DNA of 64,000 nt, taken from NCBI RefSeq assembly GCF_003545885.1, contig NZ_QHCT01000009.1, forward strand, positions 1-64,000, given 5' to 3'. The stretch comes from Leptospira stimsonii. GTDB taxonomy: Bacteria > Spirochaetota > Leptospiria > Leptospirales > Leptospiraceae. The notes below the pieces were generated by a model that had not been told where the DNA came from, ran no database searches, and was given only the letters and a program-made list of their open reading frames with translations. The stretch's first letter is position 1; each line of letters starts with the position of its first letter. Positions 40,451 to 54,408 of this stretch are shown here, piece by piece. The translations under genes were made by a program, and so were the position numbers.

Positions 40451-41350
40451 TTACGCTTTCAGTTTGTTTTCAAGAATCAAGAGCTGACGAGCGAGAATAT
40501 CTTCCATATCGCGATACTGTTCCTTACGGTAGATATGGATCAGATTTCGATACATCCTTTTGATAATGGAAAGAGTGCTCGCGCGAGTGAAATATCGTTC
40601 GCTCGGAGTAAAACTATTCGCTTCCAAAAATCGAATACAAGTCGACTTATCCAGAAGAACTCCTCCATGAAACGGATCGATAAACGTCTCGTAATCGGGA
40701 GAATCAAAATGAAGAAGGAAATGAAGAGGCATGTTCACACCGTAAAGCGGAAGAGAAAGCCTCTGTCCTACGAGAAGATATATGGCTGACAAAGAGATCG
40801 GGATTCCTTTTCGAGTGCGCACGATGCGAGTTACGAAAGAATTGTTCGGATCGTCGTATTGATCGTTGTTCCCTTGAAAGTTTTCCTCGGAAGAAAGAAC
40901 CCTAGTCAAAAAATGAACCTTGAGTTCTTCAGAAACGTATTCCGGATTGAGATCGCAGAGTTCTTCTACCCGAAGAGCTAATTGATCCAGATAAATTTTG
41001 AATTCATGATAGGAAGCATCGGGGTCGCCTACGCTGGAAAGAAGAAACACGGCTTCTTCCAAATCAGAGTAATCGTTGATATGTCCCTTGCCCGCGAGAA
41101 GCATATAACGAGTATTAATACGCTCAAGATGTACGATCGAAGAAATGGAACGTGCAAAAACTCGTAACGTAGGATCTTTGAACTCGTCAACGAAGTCGCT
41201 GATTCGAAATTGCCAGGGAACCATTTCCGCGATCTCGCGCATGACTTGTATCTTATCTTCTACACCCGCAAATTCCAATTGATAGAATTTTTCTTCCAAC
41301 TTCTCGGGCGGAAAGGAAAGAGAATCAAAGTAAGAATCGGATGAGGGCAT
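40451..41350 (-). CDS. SirB1-like transglutaminase-fold protein
   Basis: A 299-residue protein of the SirB1 family: after a helical N-terminal part it has [37 protein letters not shown] and [16 protein letters not shown], matching the transglutaminase-like superfamily core, followed by a TPR-like helical tail. The catalytic cysteine typical of true transglutaminases is not evident, so it is likely a non-enzymatic or regulatory member. It lies 65 nt upstream of the polyprenyl synthase gene on the same strand. Confidence 0.82.
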   Translation of the reverse strand: MPSSDSYFDSLSFPPEKLEEKFYQLEFAGVEDKIQVMREIAEMVPWQFRISDFVDEFKDPTLRVFARSISSIVHLERINTRYMLLAGKGHINDYSDLEEAVFLLSSVGDPDASYHEFKIYLDQLALRVEELCDLNPEYVSEELKVHFLTRVLSSEENFQGNNDQYDDPNNSFVTRIVRTRKGIPISLSAIYLLVGQRLSLPLYGVNMPLHFLLHFDSPDYETFIDPFHGGVLLDKSTCIRFLEANSFTPSERYFTRASTLSIIKRMYRNLIHIYRKEQYRDMEDILARQLLILENKLKA

Positions 41351-41498
41351 AAACTAGATCTTTTTCCAAAAAACAAAATGAGTCAATTCAGAATGAAATT
41401 TCTTTGGGGAAAAAATGAAATGCGAATGATAAATTACTATGTCTTACGGTCGATCAGAGAAAGAGCATAAAAATTGAAAAGAGGATTCGAAAAGAAAT

Positions 41499-41535
41499 AA
41501 AAAAAACGAAACGCTCCCCAACAAATCGAGGAGCG
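41499..41535 (-). terminator. intrinsic terminator after the transketolase half gene
   Basis: On the minus strand CGCTCC pairs with GGAGCG (41513-41518 with 41530-41535) and is followed by TTTCGTTTTTTTTA. It lies just after the transketolase N-subunit stop codon at 41543, so that gene is transcribed separately from the SirB1-like gene below. Confidence 0.8.
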
Positions 41536-41542
41536 ACCGAAT

Positions 41543-42367
<825 letters not shown>

Positions 42368-42427
42368 ATTCTTCCTATGTGATTGCGATAAAGATTTCCA
42401 ACCTCGGTGAGAGGTGCCGAAAGAAGG

Positions 42428-42814
42428 TCAGTTCGTAGAACGAAACAGAACCAGGCCGGAAAGGAAAATCACGGTGTATAGAGGAAGGAAAATATAGTGT
42501 AGTTTTCTGTGAAATTCTTTTTTTTGAGCGATTCCTGACCCTGCCATCAGAAGCATCAAAATCAAAGTCAGCGCGGCAAAAGCTCTGTGGGTGTCGATGA
42601 TCCAGCGATCGACAGTAGGAACGATTCCCGCATTTTCCAAACCGCCTCCGAGGTATTTTGTGTACAAAAGACCGACGGCCGTGATCAGATTGATAGCAGT
42701 TCCTATCAAATTAAAAATTCGATGCAGGAGATTCTTTCTAAAACGAAAATAATAACCCGCGTAAAAGCTAAGGAGGGAGATCGCCATTCCGACATTGATT
42801 AGGGTTAAAATCAT
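42428..42814 (-). CDS. small four-helix membrane protein, unknown function
   Basis: A 128-residue hydrophobic protein with four membrane helices (about 4-20, 32-52, 72-92, 106-124). Conserved-looking histidines near helix ends (LLHRIFNL, THRAFAALTL, FHRKLHYIF) give it the appearance of DUF420 or small haem-binding membrane proteins; this is only a resemblance. It lies 60 nt upstream of the transketolase gene. A tiny frame just upstream may be translationally coupled to it. Confidence 0.65.
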   Translation of the reverse strand: MILTLINVGMAISLLSFYAGYYFRFRKNLLHRIFNLIGTAINLITAVGLLYTKYLGGGLENAGIVPTVDRWIIDTHRAFAALTLILMLLMAGSGIAQKKEFHRKLHYIFLPLYTVIFLSGLVLFRSTN

Positions 42815-42815
42815 T

Positions 42816-42929
42816 TCATTCCATTTTCGGTAGAGTTCCGACCATTCGAAACTCTTTTTCCGACCCTTCTCCGAAGAAAGAGGGAAATTCTTCCAATCTC
42901 AGCATCCGTTCCTTGATTTCCAACTGCAC
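42816..42929 (-). CDS. possible small peptide upstream of the membrane protein
   Basis: From a GTG at 42929 (or an ATG at 42905) a frame reads 37 (or 29) codons to a TGA one base before the ATG at 42814. It contains the acidic, hydrophobic stretch MLRLEEFPSFFGEGSEKEF, which looks far more protein-like than the overlapping 62-codon frame, which is rich in Arg and Ser. No ribosome site is clear. It could be a leader peptide coupled to the membrane protein, or the remnant of a longer gene. Confidence 0.25.
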   Translation of the reverse strand: MQLEIKERMLRLEEFPSFFGEGSEKEFRMVGTLPKME

Positions 42930-43003
42930 GTTCGTCGAGAAGATCCGCCTTGGATTTTTTATTTGACCAAGGAAAAGAGCGCGAAATACTGGTTTTCATA
43001 GTA

Positions 43004-43081
<78 letters not shown>

Positions 43082-43087
43082 AATTTC

Positions 43088-43538
<451 letters not shown>

Positions 43539-43609
43539 ACTTTTTGCGGGAAAGTTTTGAACTTCCGTAAGAAGTGATTTGATAATTCAGAAAATGGAAA
43601 CTCGAAATT

Positions 43610-45167
43610 TCAATTCGCTTCGGGAACGCTCGTCTGAAGATTCTTCCATTCCATTGAATAGAATCGGTATTTTCCGTCGCTGGAATATCCTTCCACAAAA
43701 AAACGATTCAATGTTTTACGATAAACTACGCTCGTAATTTGGAGAGATTCTTCGTTCGTCTCGTTTCGAAAATCGATACGAGCCGGAACCGAATGATACG
43801 CCACACTGGCGAACAATAGACTCCATTCTTCTTGATCTTGAGAAAAAAGAGCGCTCCCCAAAATTGCTTCCGGAGAAAGTCCCTGAAAAGGAACACAATT
43901 CTGCGGTTGTATTAGGGTTTTCTTAAATAACGAAGAACGTCCTTGTTTGCAGAGAAATGCAGGGTTCGAGGATAACACGAGAGTCGTCTCCGCCTTTCGA
44001 TAATCCCAAAACGGAGTCTGATTCTTTTCGCCTCCAAAAAGTTTCTCATCGAGAAGTTTCGCATAACGTGAAGAACTTTCTGAAGAATCCTCCGGATCGG
44101 TATCCTCCGTCTTTTGTGAAGAACTTCTTCCAAGAAGAAATTCATAAACCGGATCCGGGGCGTCCGAATTTAGAATTCGAATCGCTTTGAGAAGTTCCTG
44201 ACCCGGATGGCCTTCGTCCATGTTTTTAAAACAGATTCGATTCAAGAGCTCTTCGGATTCGTCTCCGGGTGAAAATCCCTTTGCGATCTGTCCACAGGCT
44301 TCCTGTTTTCTTCCGGATGCGAGTAACGTCTTTGCGGTTTCTATTCTTCCCCGTTCTTTGCTTCCATATGAGGAGCTCATCCAAAAATAACGCGCCGAGG
44401 AATCGTATTTCCCCAAGTTTCTCAAAAACTTACCGTAAAGATACAAGAGATCGGATTTTCCCTCTTCGCTTAACGATTTTAATCTTCCTCCAGAATAAAT
44501 CCTCTTATAGGCGCTTCCCCGATCGGAATGAAGAGTATAACTGATTCTCAATGCGAGCGAAGTCTCAGGGCTCAGAATATTTCGGACTTCTCCAAAGGCG
44601 TGAATCTTTTCCCAACCGTCGTAATCGCCCATTTTGATCTTTACCGCATAACAAGCCTTATAGAGAGGCGCGTTTTCTTTTTTAGAGAGAATCTTAAATA
44701 GAAGCGGAAGCTCCGGAAGCGGAGAAGCAGTCGCTGTATCTGCGGATTCTTCGAGAAGGTTTTCAGAAGAATTTTCTTTCGAGTTTTGTTCCTGAAAAAA
44801 AGGATCCGGATCGGGTATCGGTCTACTACATCCCGAAATCACAGAAACAAGTGCGGACGGGCTTACGCTCAATCCGTTAGCGAGTTCTGTAACGAGCGAT
44901 GGGTATTTTCCTTTCTTATCGGTAATCTTTCCGGAACGGCTCATGATTAAAATCGCAGGAATGTATTTTCGATATTTCTCATATAGAAAGAAAAGTCGAG
45001 AGGACGCGGTCTTTCGAATATCGGACTTCTGCGACGTTCGGAGTAATTCTTCGTATAAGGGAATTGAAAAAAGAGGATCCTCTTTTTCCATCGCGTAAGC
45101 GTCCTCGTAAGAAACGGACTCCAAGTTCAAAACAAAACTTAAAAAAATTAGAATATAAGAAAAACGT

Positions 45168-45178
<11 letters not shown>
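43610..45178 (-). CDS. exported helical-repeat protein, unknown function
   Basis: A 522-residue protein with signal peptide [23 protein letters not shown], then a mostly helical, TPR-like solenoid ([72 protein letters not shown]). A low-complexity Glu/Ser stretch and a beta-rich C-terminal region follow. No enzymatic motif is visible. The ATG at 45178 overlaps the PBP1A stop codon by 11 nt, which couples it to PBP1A, so a role with the peptidoglycan synthase in the periplasm is plausible. Confidence 0.75.
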
Positions 45179-47945
<2,767 letters not shown>

Positions 47946-47989
47946 CATCCTCTTAATTGTCGGAGGATCTTCAAGATCCAGACAAGCAC

Positions 47990-48904
47990 TTAATTCTCTT
48001 TTTCTTTCCTTTCCGTAACGACGGTGAAATCGTTCCCGGAAACGGCTCCAGGGGGAATCGGTTCTTCGACTCCGAGCGGAAACATGGAAACGGTGAGAAC
48101 CTGAAAACCGAGCTCCCGAAGACGATGAGTCACCCCGAAACCGTCGTCGCTATGAAATCTTCCGTTGATATGAACTACCTTTTTACCACGGGTCAAAAAC
48201 GCGTTTGCGATCGCGTCGGCCATCCCCGTATCCCAAAGATATTGCGCGTCGATAAATCTTCGTAACATTGCATCATCGGAATTCGCGCCGGGATGACCTT
48301 GAAGCGTGTTCTTGATCTTGGTCTCATATCCTTCTTGAGAGAATTTTCGAATCAGATATTTCGGAGGTAAAAAGACCGAACGCAACGGAAACAAAGTTTC
48401 CAACCCCGAAGAAGAAACCAAATTCACGTATTTTCTCGGAACGTTGGAAGCGATCACGGGAATTTTCCGTTCCTTTGCGTATTGTAAGAATGGATGATAA
48501 TCCCTAAGATGATTGGGCCAGAGTTTGAGAGAATTGAGAAACGCCTTTTCACCGATCTGCCCGTTCAGGTATTCGTCCAAGGTTTTCTGTTGATCTCGCT
48601 CCAACATCTCCATAGAAAGAACGACTTCGTTCGAAGCGGATATTTTTTTAAACCAATCCAACCGGATTTTGTGGCCGACAGTATCGTCGTGTTCTTCGCC
48701 AAAGATTAAAATATCATAATTTTTGAATGAATTAAAAATCACTTCGGGATCGACGTTCGTCGAAGTAGATCCTTTTTGGATGATCTCGGGCTGTGGCGGA
48801 AGTCCTTCCGTCTTCGAAACTTCTTCCGAAAAGACGGAAAAAAAACTTAACACAAGAAGAATCGAACCCAAAACCCCGCTCTGAAAGTTTACTTTTGTTT
48901 TCAA
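47990..48904 (-). CDS. ChaN-like protein (haem-uptake regulatory family)
   Basis: A 304-residue exported protein with a hydrophobic leader (about 8-28). The ChaN-type core is at 55-290: [21 protein letters not shown] at the start, [61 protein letters not shown] near the end. ChaN-like proteins bind haem or iron in some bacteria; the function here is inferred from the family only. The gene starts at a TTG 9 nt after the glutathione peroxidase stop, so both are co-translated. Confidence 0.85.
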   Translation of the reverse strand: MKTKVNFQSGVLGSILLVLSFFSVFSEEVSKTEGLPPQPEIIQKGSTSTNVDPEVIFNSFKNYDILIFGEEHDDTVGHKIRLDWFKKISASNEVVLSMEMLERDQQKTLDEYLNGQIGEKAFLNSLKLWPNHLRDYHPFLQYAKERKIPVIASNVPRKYVNLVSSSGLETLFPLRSVFLPPKYLIRKFSQEGYETKIKNTLQGHPGANSDDAMLRRFIDAQYLWDTGMADAIANAFLTRGKKVVHINGRFHSDDGFGVTHRLRELGFQVLTVSMFPLGVEEPIPPGAVSGNDFTVVTERKEKEN

Positions 48905-48913
48905 AAAAACCGC

Positions 48914-49462
48914 TTATTTCAAAAGGGATTCGATTTTTTGAGCGACTTCAACGCTATCCGGCTCTACCGCCGAAAGATAACGCGCTTCGATCTTCCCGTC
49001 CTTGGAAATGAGAATCTTTTCGAAATTCCACTGAACGTCTCCTGGGTTCGGAGAATTCTGAGTAAGATATTGATAGAGCGGATGTTGGTCCTTTCCTTTT
49101 ACGGAAATCTTGGACATCATATCGAAGCTCGCTCCTTTTTGAATTCTACAAAACGTTTCGATCTCTTTGTCCGAACCAGGTTCTTGACTTCCGAAATTGT
49201 TCGCGGGAAAGCCTACGACCACAAATCCTTGATCCTTGTATTTTTTATAAACCTTCTCAAGATGATCGTACTGATACGTATACCCGCATTTCGAAGCGAC
49301 ATTCACGACCAGGACGACTTTTCCTTTATACTTTGAGAGAGGGACTTCATTCCCCTTAATGTCCTTTACCTTAAAATCGTAAAAACTTCCTTTCGCAAAC
49401 GTGCCTGCGATCGGAAACAAAATCCCAAGAATGAAAAATAGAATCAAAAGTTTCGGTTGCAT
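48914..49462 (-). CDS. glutathione peroxidase (cysteine type), exported
   Basis: A 182-residue thiol peroxidase with an N-terminal signal ([25 protein letters not shown]). The peroxidatic cysteine is in [15 protein letters not shown], followed by [21 protein letters not shown] and [12 protein letters not shown] with the conserved Trp and Asn. The typical gpx family reduces hydroperoxides using thioredoxin or glutathione. It sits 9 nt before the ChaN-like gene, pairing peroxide defence with a possible iron or haem protein. AAGG is placed upstream of the ATG. Confidence 0.92.
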   Translation of the reverse strand: MQPKLLILFFILGILFPIAGTFAKGSFYDFKVKDIKGNEVPLSKYKGKVVLVVNVASKCGYTYQYDHLEKVYKKYKDQGFVVVGFPANNFGSQEPGSDKEIETFCRIQKGASFDMMSKISVKGKDQHPLYQYLTQNSPNPGDVQWNFEKILISKDGKIEARYLSAVEPDSVEVAQKIESLLK

Positions 49463-49569
49463 GGATGATACCTTCTCGAGAAGAGTTTAAATCCGAATGC
49501 AGTTTTGCTTCAATCGTTTTTCGATTCATCCGATCGCATTCTTACTCTCTCAACGGAATGCAAAACGAT

Positions 49570-50559
49570 TCAATCGATGACAACCGCGATCTTTCCGAAA
49601 CTTCTTCCCTCTTCCAATTTTTTATGAGCCTCTCCGATTTTTCTCCAAGAAAAAATTTCCGGGTCCACGACCGGTTTCAGAATCTCTGCCTCCGCAAGTC
49701 TGGAAATTTCTTTCAAAATCAATCCGTGTTTTTCTCTTCCTTCATTGTGCAAAAGAGGAATCAACATAAAGACGACCGCTAAGTCCAAACTTTTCGAATG
49801 CGCCTTCCCTAAGTCGAATGTTCCAGAGGCGTTGATTGTAATCGCTTTTCCCTTTCTCTTTACCATTGCGATCGCCGTTTCAAAACCGCTTCCTCCACCC
49901 GTGTCCAAAGCAAGATCGAAATCGGAAGAACCGAACTGCTCGAGAGCTCTTTTTTGAATCTCAGATTCCGATCTTCCGCTCACAGCCTCCGCGCCGAGTT
50001 TTAAGACGAGTTCCCGTTTCACCGGTTCCGTTACTGTCGCAAAAACTCTCGCTCCGGCCCAACGGGCAAGTTGCACCGCGATATGACCGACACCCCCTGC
50101 TCCACCGGTAATCAAAATCTTATTTCCAGCTTGGAGATTCCCTTTTTCGAAAAGACCTTCCCAAGCCGTGATGGAAACCAGAGGCAGAACCGCCGATTCC
50201 ACAAAGTTCAGATTTTTCGGTTTTAGGGCGATCAATCGTTCATCCGCGAGAATGTATTCCGCCAAAGCGCCCCCGGTTCCTACAAGACCTCCCACACAGC
50301 CGAAGACCTCGTCTCCCTTTTTCCAAGCGGAAACGTTATCCGCAACCTCCTCGACGATTCCGGAAACGTCCCCGTGAAGAACCGCAGGAAACGCCGGCGC
50401 AATCGGAGGTCCGAACTTTCGAATTTTATAATCCACCGGATTGACGCTCGTGGCCTTGACTTTGATAAGAACATGACCCGGAAGAAGTTTCGGTTTCGCA
50501 ACCTCCCCTTCCTCAAAAACTTCTGGGCCGCCGAAACGACGGATGATCATCGCTTTCAT
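49570..50559 (-). CDS. zinc-independent MDR quinone oxidoreductase-type alcohol dehydrogenase
   Basis: A 329-residue medium-chain reductase of the quinone-oxidoreductase type: MKAMIIRRFGGPEVFEEGEVAKP at the start, VKATSVNPVDYKIR, GDVSGIVEEVADNVS, and the NADPH fold ILITGGAGGVGHIAVQLARWAG. Cysteine ligands of zinc-dependent ADHs are absent. Likely detoxifies quinones or enones. GGAG precedes the ATG. It is divergent from a LysR gene, which probably regulates it. Confidence 0.9.
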   Translation of the reverse strand: MKAMIIRRFGGPEVFEEGEVAKPKLLPGHVLIKVKATSVNPVDYKIRKFGPPIAPAFPAVLHGDVSGIVEEVADNVSAWKKGDEVFGCVGGLVGTGGALAEYILADERLIALKPKNLNFVESAVLPLVSITAWEGLFEKGNLQAGNKILITGGAGGVGHIAVQLARWAGARVFATVTEPVKRELVLKLGAEAVSGRSESEIQKRALEQFGSSDFDLALDTGGGSGFETAIAMVKRKGKAITINASGTFDLGKAHSKSLDLAVVFMLIPLLHNEGREKHGLILKEISRLAEAEILKPVVDPEIFSWRKIGEAHKKLEEGRSFGKIAVVID

Positions 50560-50629
50560 AAAAACATTCTCCTTTCTCTTTTGGGAAGATTCTAACCCGG
50601 ATTCATTCTTTCTACAATGGCTTGAATTT

Positions 50630-50644
50630 GAAAGAGATTCTTTC
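50630..50644. promoter_or_regulatory. dyad in the oxidoreductase-LysR promoter region
   Basis: GAAAGAGATTCTTTC has 6-base arms around GAT. It lies immediately upstream of the LysR start and about 70 nt from the oxidoreductase start, where a LysR operator would be expected. Base pairing is the only evidence. Confidence 0.35.
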
Positions 50645-50648
50645 TAAA

Positions 50649-51551
50649 ATGGAAAGAATGAATATCGAAAGTATTTTGGATCTCGAGTTGTTCGAAGCGG
50701 TTTGTGCGGAGGGGAATTTTGCAAAGGCGGCGAGAAGAACCGGGGCCTCGCTTCCAACGATCAGTAAAAGAATCTCGAGGCTGGAAAGAGTGCTCAAAGT
50801 CACACTCTTTGAAAGAACGACAAGAACGATTCGACTCACGGATGCAGGAAATCGATTCAGACTTCGAAACGAGAAAATTCTTTCCGAACTTCGAACGGCG
50901 GAAAAGGAAGCCGCTTTCGAAAAAGAACTCAAGGGAAAAATAAGAATCACCGCACCCGCTCCGTTTGCGACTCGAGTCTTACCGAACATGATCGCGAACT
51001 TTCAAAATCAACACCCGGAGATCCAATTGGAAGTGGTATTCGGAAACGAAAAATTCAATCTGATCGAAGATCGTTTCGATCTGGGAATTCGAATCATGAA
51101 ACCGATTCGGGGAGAACGTTGTAAAATTCTTTTACCCAATCGGATCGTCGCAGTCGCCTCTCCGAGCTATCTAGAAAAAGTAGGAACTCCTTCCCGTCTT
51201 TCCGATTTGGAAAATCATTCCATTCTTTTCGTCGACGAACAAGCCAATGTAAGAATTCCCGAGTTGAAAAAAAAGATCTCCGAAATATCGGGAGAAAGAG
51301 GCATCCGATCCAACAACGGATCCTTCCTCGTGGAATACGTGGCACGGGGAGGATCCGGAATTCTTTTTCGATCTTTTTGGGACGTAGAAGAACAAGTCGA
51401 AACTGGAAAACTAAAGAGGATCTTTACAAATCTCCATTGGAAGGCCGAAACATCGGTTTGTCTTTTATTTCCTTCCGGAGAAAAAGCTCCGAAACGAATT
51501 CTTCGCTTCTCCGAATTTCTGGAATCACAGTTTCGTTCCGAGACTCTTTAA
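50649..51551 (+). CDS. LysR-family transcriptional regulator
   Basis: A 300-residue LysR regulator. The N-terminal helix-turn-helix is ESILDLELFEAVCAEGNFAKAARRTGASLPTISKRISRLE, followed by the effector-binding domain (about 95-295). It lies divergent from the MDR oxidoreductase with about 90 nt between, so it probably controls that gene and itself. The ATG at 50649 is used; ATG 50658 is also possible and a TTG upstream opens the frame further. The DNA-binding helix is intact with either start. Confidence 0.88.
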   Translation: MERMNIESILDLELFEAVCAEGNFAKAARRTGASLPTISKRISRLERVLKVTLFERTTRTIRLTDAGNRFRLRNEKILSELRTAEKEAAFEKELKGKIRITAPAPFATRVLPNMIANFQNQHPEIQLEVVFGNEKFNLIEDRFDLGIRIMKPIRGERCKILLPNRIVAVASPSYLEKVGTPSRLSDLENHSILFVDEQANVRIPELKKKISEISGERGIRSNNGSFLVEYVARGGSGILFRSFWDVEEQVETGKLKRIFTNLHWKAETSVCLLFPSGEKAPKRILRFSEFLESQFRSETL

Positions 51552-51553
51552 GT

Positions 51554-52174
51554 CTATTGTGGAAGAAATCTTGATAAAACGGATTCCGGCAATAAAGAAG
51601 CCGCCGCGAAAATTCCGAAAATCAATGCGAGAATTGCAAGACCCAAGGCTGGAAAAAAACCAAGCGGCTCGCTTCCTCTTTCGATCAAATAGATCGGAGT
51701 ATCCAGAACATAACCCATGTCCTTATAAATTTTTTCGGACTCGCTATCCAAGGATGTATCGTTGAACCTTCCCTCGATCGCGAATTCGGGAGAAGAAAAA
51801 TAGGTCCCGTTATCCAATTCTTCCTGAGTCACGGCGCTGTCTTTCACGATCACCTTCACGTGTTTCGATCCGGCTTGATCGAGAGTGGCGACAGGATACG
51901 TAATGTGTTGGAGTCGGTCTTTTTTAGTGGAGATCACGTAGTTATTGGCGGGAACCACACCGTCTTTGATCTTGATATATCTCGGAATCCGATCCGCAGG
52001 TGTGGAAACGAATTCCACAAAAGTAAATTCCGTTTTATGATCTTTTGCGGAATGAAACTTCATATCCGGAACGGCAATTCCGAAAATGACGAAGGCGCTC
52101 AGACCGACGCCGCCAATTCGATATAGAATCGAAAACCGATTTAAAAATTGAACCACCTTCAGCGCAAGATTCAT
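51554..52174 (-). CDS. membrane-anchored protein of unknown function
   Basis: A 206-residue protein with an N-terminal helix (about 18-36), an extracytoplasmic middle of about 130 residues with beta character, and a C-terminal helix (about 176-197, FFPALGLAILALIFGIFAAA). No motif was recognised. TAGGAG lies before the ATG. It is convergent with the LysR gene, with 2 nt between stops, and is probably monocistronic. Confidence 0.7.
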   Translation of the reverse strand: MNLALKVVQFLNRFSILYRIGGVGLSAFVIFGIAVPDMKFHSAKDHKTEFTFVEFVSTPADRIPRYIKIKDGVVPANNYVISTKKDRLQHITYPVATLDQAGSKHVKVIVKDSAVTQEELDNGTYFSSPEFAIEGRFNDTSLDSESEKIYKDMGYVLDTPIYLIERGSEPLGFFPALGLAILALIFGIFAAASLLPESVLSRFLPQ

Positions 52175-52270
52175 TCTATTCTCCTAATATTCTTGAATGT
52201 TTTTGCAAAGGATAAAGAAAACTCGAAATCCGGTCGAATTCTTTTTAAACCGAAATTCAATTCCCTTAAA

Positions 52271-52307
52271 ATAAAAAAGAATCGAGACTTACAGAAGACC
52301 CGATTCT
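52271..52307 (-). terminator. intrinsic terminator of the 52351-52998 gene
   Basis: On the minus strand AGAATCGGGTCTT and AAGTCTCGATTCT pair with a single mismatch and one G-U pair around CTGT; TTTTTTATTTT follows. It starts about 45 nt after the stop codon. Confidence 0.8.
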
Positions 52308-52350
52308 GATTCTAAACTATTCGAAAGAGATTCGAAAGGCGACGATTTGA

Positions 52351-52998
52351 TTAAACGGCGATTCCTTCAAAAAAAGTAAGGATATTGGAATCTTCGTTCT
52401 CTAAATGGTCCAACGCTTGTTCGATGACGGACTCGAGATAATAGGCGTAATTCTTATAACCTTTGAGAAACGTTTTCGTCTCTTCGACACGATCCGAAGG
52501 AAGTTTATCCTGAACGATCAACTGAAAAAGAGCGAGAATCCCAAATGCGGATTTGAGAGGATCCGGCGTCGCGGCGATTTTTAAAATCTCGTCCGCGTCT
52601 ACTTCTTTAAAGGAAGGAAGCAAGTCCGTGATCAATTCCAAGGCTCCGATCGGAATCTGACGGTCCAATGATTTTACGTAATTGATGATGGCCCGATACG
52701 CGCGACTATCTCCGACCCTGGAAAGAATCTGAACCACTCCGGAAAGAAGCCTCTTATGATAACCCCAGGAAAGTCTTCCGGAATCCGCATCCCTCATCAC
52801 CTGGTACAAAAAACTCCACACAAACTTATCGTTTTCGATCGCCTTATCCGCGAGCTCGGTGAGCCATTCGTCGAACGCCGGGTTTTCCATTTCTTTCGAA
52901 AGAAACTCTTCCAATTCGGTTGGATTTCTTGTTTCAGGCATGTGGCTTTTTTTGCGCATAGGCTCACGATTATCCACTAGAGAAGATTCCTTTTCCAT
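52351..52998 (-). CDS. soluble helical protein of unknown function
   Basis: A 215-residue all-helical protein, acidic, with no signal peptide or membrane segment. Repeated helical pairs such as GALELITDLLPSFKEVDADEIL and AFGILALFQLIVQDKLPSDRVEE resemble HEAT or armadillo-type repeats. The early start is used; an internal ATG at codon 14 has no better ribosome site. It ends at its own terminator. Confidence 0.7.
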   Translation of the reverse strand: MEKESSLVDNREPMRKKSHMPETRNPTELEEFLSKEMENPAFDEWLTELADKAIENDKFVWSFLYQVMRDADSGRLSWGYHKRLLSGVVQILSRVGDSRAYRAIINYVKSLDRQIPIGALELITDLLPSFKEVDADEILKIAATPDPLKSAFGILALFQLIVQDKLPSDRVEETKTFLKGYKNYAYYLESVIEQALDHLENEDSNILTFFEGIAV

Positions 52999-53199
52999 TC
53001 TTTTTCTTGGAAAATAGACGGATTATATAAAAAAACTAAAACAGAAATGAGGAGAGAATTTCTGTTTCCGCTCAGGCAAACAAAATCGGAAAAAAAATTC
53101 GAATTCTAATACATTCTTAACATCTCTTTGCAATCGCTAACGCGAAAATGAAACAGGACCCTTGCAATTCTTCTCGGATCTTGCATTCTAATCAGTAAG

Positions 53200-53808
53200 A
53201 TGAAACCGAACACAAAGAGGATTTCTTTTACGATTCTTCTTCTCGCTTTTCTCGAAGAACCCTTGTTCTCCGAAGAATCCGAAAGCCGATTCGTTTATTT
53301 TGAAGAATCTTCGGAAGAAACCAAAGCTCAAAAACAAAAGACGGAGAATTCGATTCGTAAAGAAACGAAAGCTCCCTCAAAAATTCAGTATTCCGTGGAA
53401 CAAAAAGAAGAGAAGGCATTTTCTTCGGAAGAGAACTTCGCAAAATCCGAGATCCTTAAAATCGAGGAAGAATGGAACCGGTATTCTCCGGAGAATCTGA
53501 AACAACTCGCGACAAAACTTAGCACGTTAGGCGCAATCAAGCAGAAATTTCGGGATTACAAAACCGCAATCAGTTTCTACGATCAATCGTTGTCGATCCA
53601 AGATCGACTAGGAGAAAAAGAAAGTAAGGAATATGCGCTTACGTTGTATTTGAAATCGATTGCGGAATTTAGAATCGGAAAGACATGTCAGGCGGTGACC
53701 AGTATCCAGTCCGTAATCGAGATCTATCGTTTTTTGGGGGATATGGATTCCGCGATCCAGGCGGAAGATTCTTTGAAAAAATATTCCGGTTTCTGCTTGG
53801 AAAAATAA
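53200..53808 (+). CDS. exported TPR-like protein
   Basis: A 202-residue protein with signal-like leader (KRISFTILLLAFLEEPLFSEE), a Glu/Lys/Ser-rich disordered region of about 70 residues and two TPR-like helical hairpins (TAISFYDQSLSIQDRLG; CQAVTSIQSVIEIYRFLGDMDSAIQAE). A role as a periplasmic scaffold is plausible but unproven. It is followed after about 40 nt by a small gene on the same strand. Confidence 0.72.
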   Translation: MKPNTKRISFTILLLAFLEEPLFSEESESRFVYFEESSEETKAQKQKTENSIRKETKAPSKIQYSVEQKEEKAFSSEENFAKSEILKIEEEWNRYSPENLKQLATKLSTLGAIKQKFRDYKTAISFYDQSLSIQDRLGEKESKEYALTLYLKSIAEFRIGKTCQAVTSIQSVIEIYRFLGDMDSAIQAEDSLKKYSGFCLEK

Positions 53809-53849
53809 AAACGCTTTGACACGAGGCGAGTTACACTCGAAAGGTAGGG

Positions 53850-54086
53850 ATGGCTCGCTTCGTTATGAATCCCCTCTCCACACAAATCTTTCAGGATATC
53901 TATCACGCTTCTCAATCAGGAAGAATGATCACAATGGGGGATCTGGAAGTAAACACTGCAAAATCCGCGCATCAATTGAGACCTCATTTGGAAGATCTCA
54001 AAGAATCCAGCCTCGTCGTCGAACATCCGGAAGGTTTTGAAATCGCACCTTCCGGAAATCATTACTATCAGAGTCGTTGGGGTTAA
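53850..54086 (+). CDS. small conserved-looking protein, possible winged helix
   Basis: A 78-residue soluble protein: QDIYHASQSGRMITMGDLEVNTAKSAHQLRPHLEDLKESSLVVEHPEGFEIAPSGNHYY. The pattern helix - turn - helix, then LV..HPEGFEI.PSG as a wing, fits a small winged-helix DNA-binding or adaptor fold. AAGGTAGGG lies directly before the ATG. It may be in an operon with the TPR-like gene. Confidence 0.65.
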   Translation: MARFVMNPLSTQIFQDIYHASQSGRMITMGDLEVNTAKSAHQLRPHLEDLKESSLVVEHPEGFEIAPSGNHYYQSRWG

Positions 54087-54408
54087 GTGCAATCGCTTCG
54101 AAGACAGGGATCATATTAAATTAAGTTTTCCTAATTTAAATTTTTTGAAACGATTTCATTCCAAAGATTCCCGATTCTTATCTTAAACAAAAAAGATTCA
54201 AGTTGGAATTTCTTTCCTGAACCCAAAAATCCTGCACTTTCTATTTTCGAAGAGGAAATGGGGGATGACTTTCAAACAACGTGCATTCCACAATCGGGAT
54301 CGATTCGTTTCTCCGGGCAAAAAACCGCCTAAAAAGTGGAAAGAATTCACCTTTTTATTTTTGTTCCTTGCTATTTATAAGAATATCTCGCGGCAGAGAA
54401 ACCGGTTC
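54087..54408. other. intergenic region between convergent genes
   Basis: About 320 nt, AT-rich. A 61-codon frame begins at 54265 after a G-rich stretch but is Lys/Arg/Phe-rich, overlaps the end of the transporter gene and is not accepted. A terminator-like hairpin lies at 54331-54360. Confidence 0.5.
54331..54360. terminator. possible bidirectional terminator
   Basis: AAAAAGTG and CACCTTTTT can pair around GAAAGAATT with one bulge, flanked by A/T runs on both sides. It lies between the small winged-helix gene and the transporter stop codon. Confidence 0.4.
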
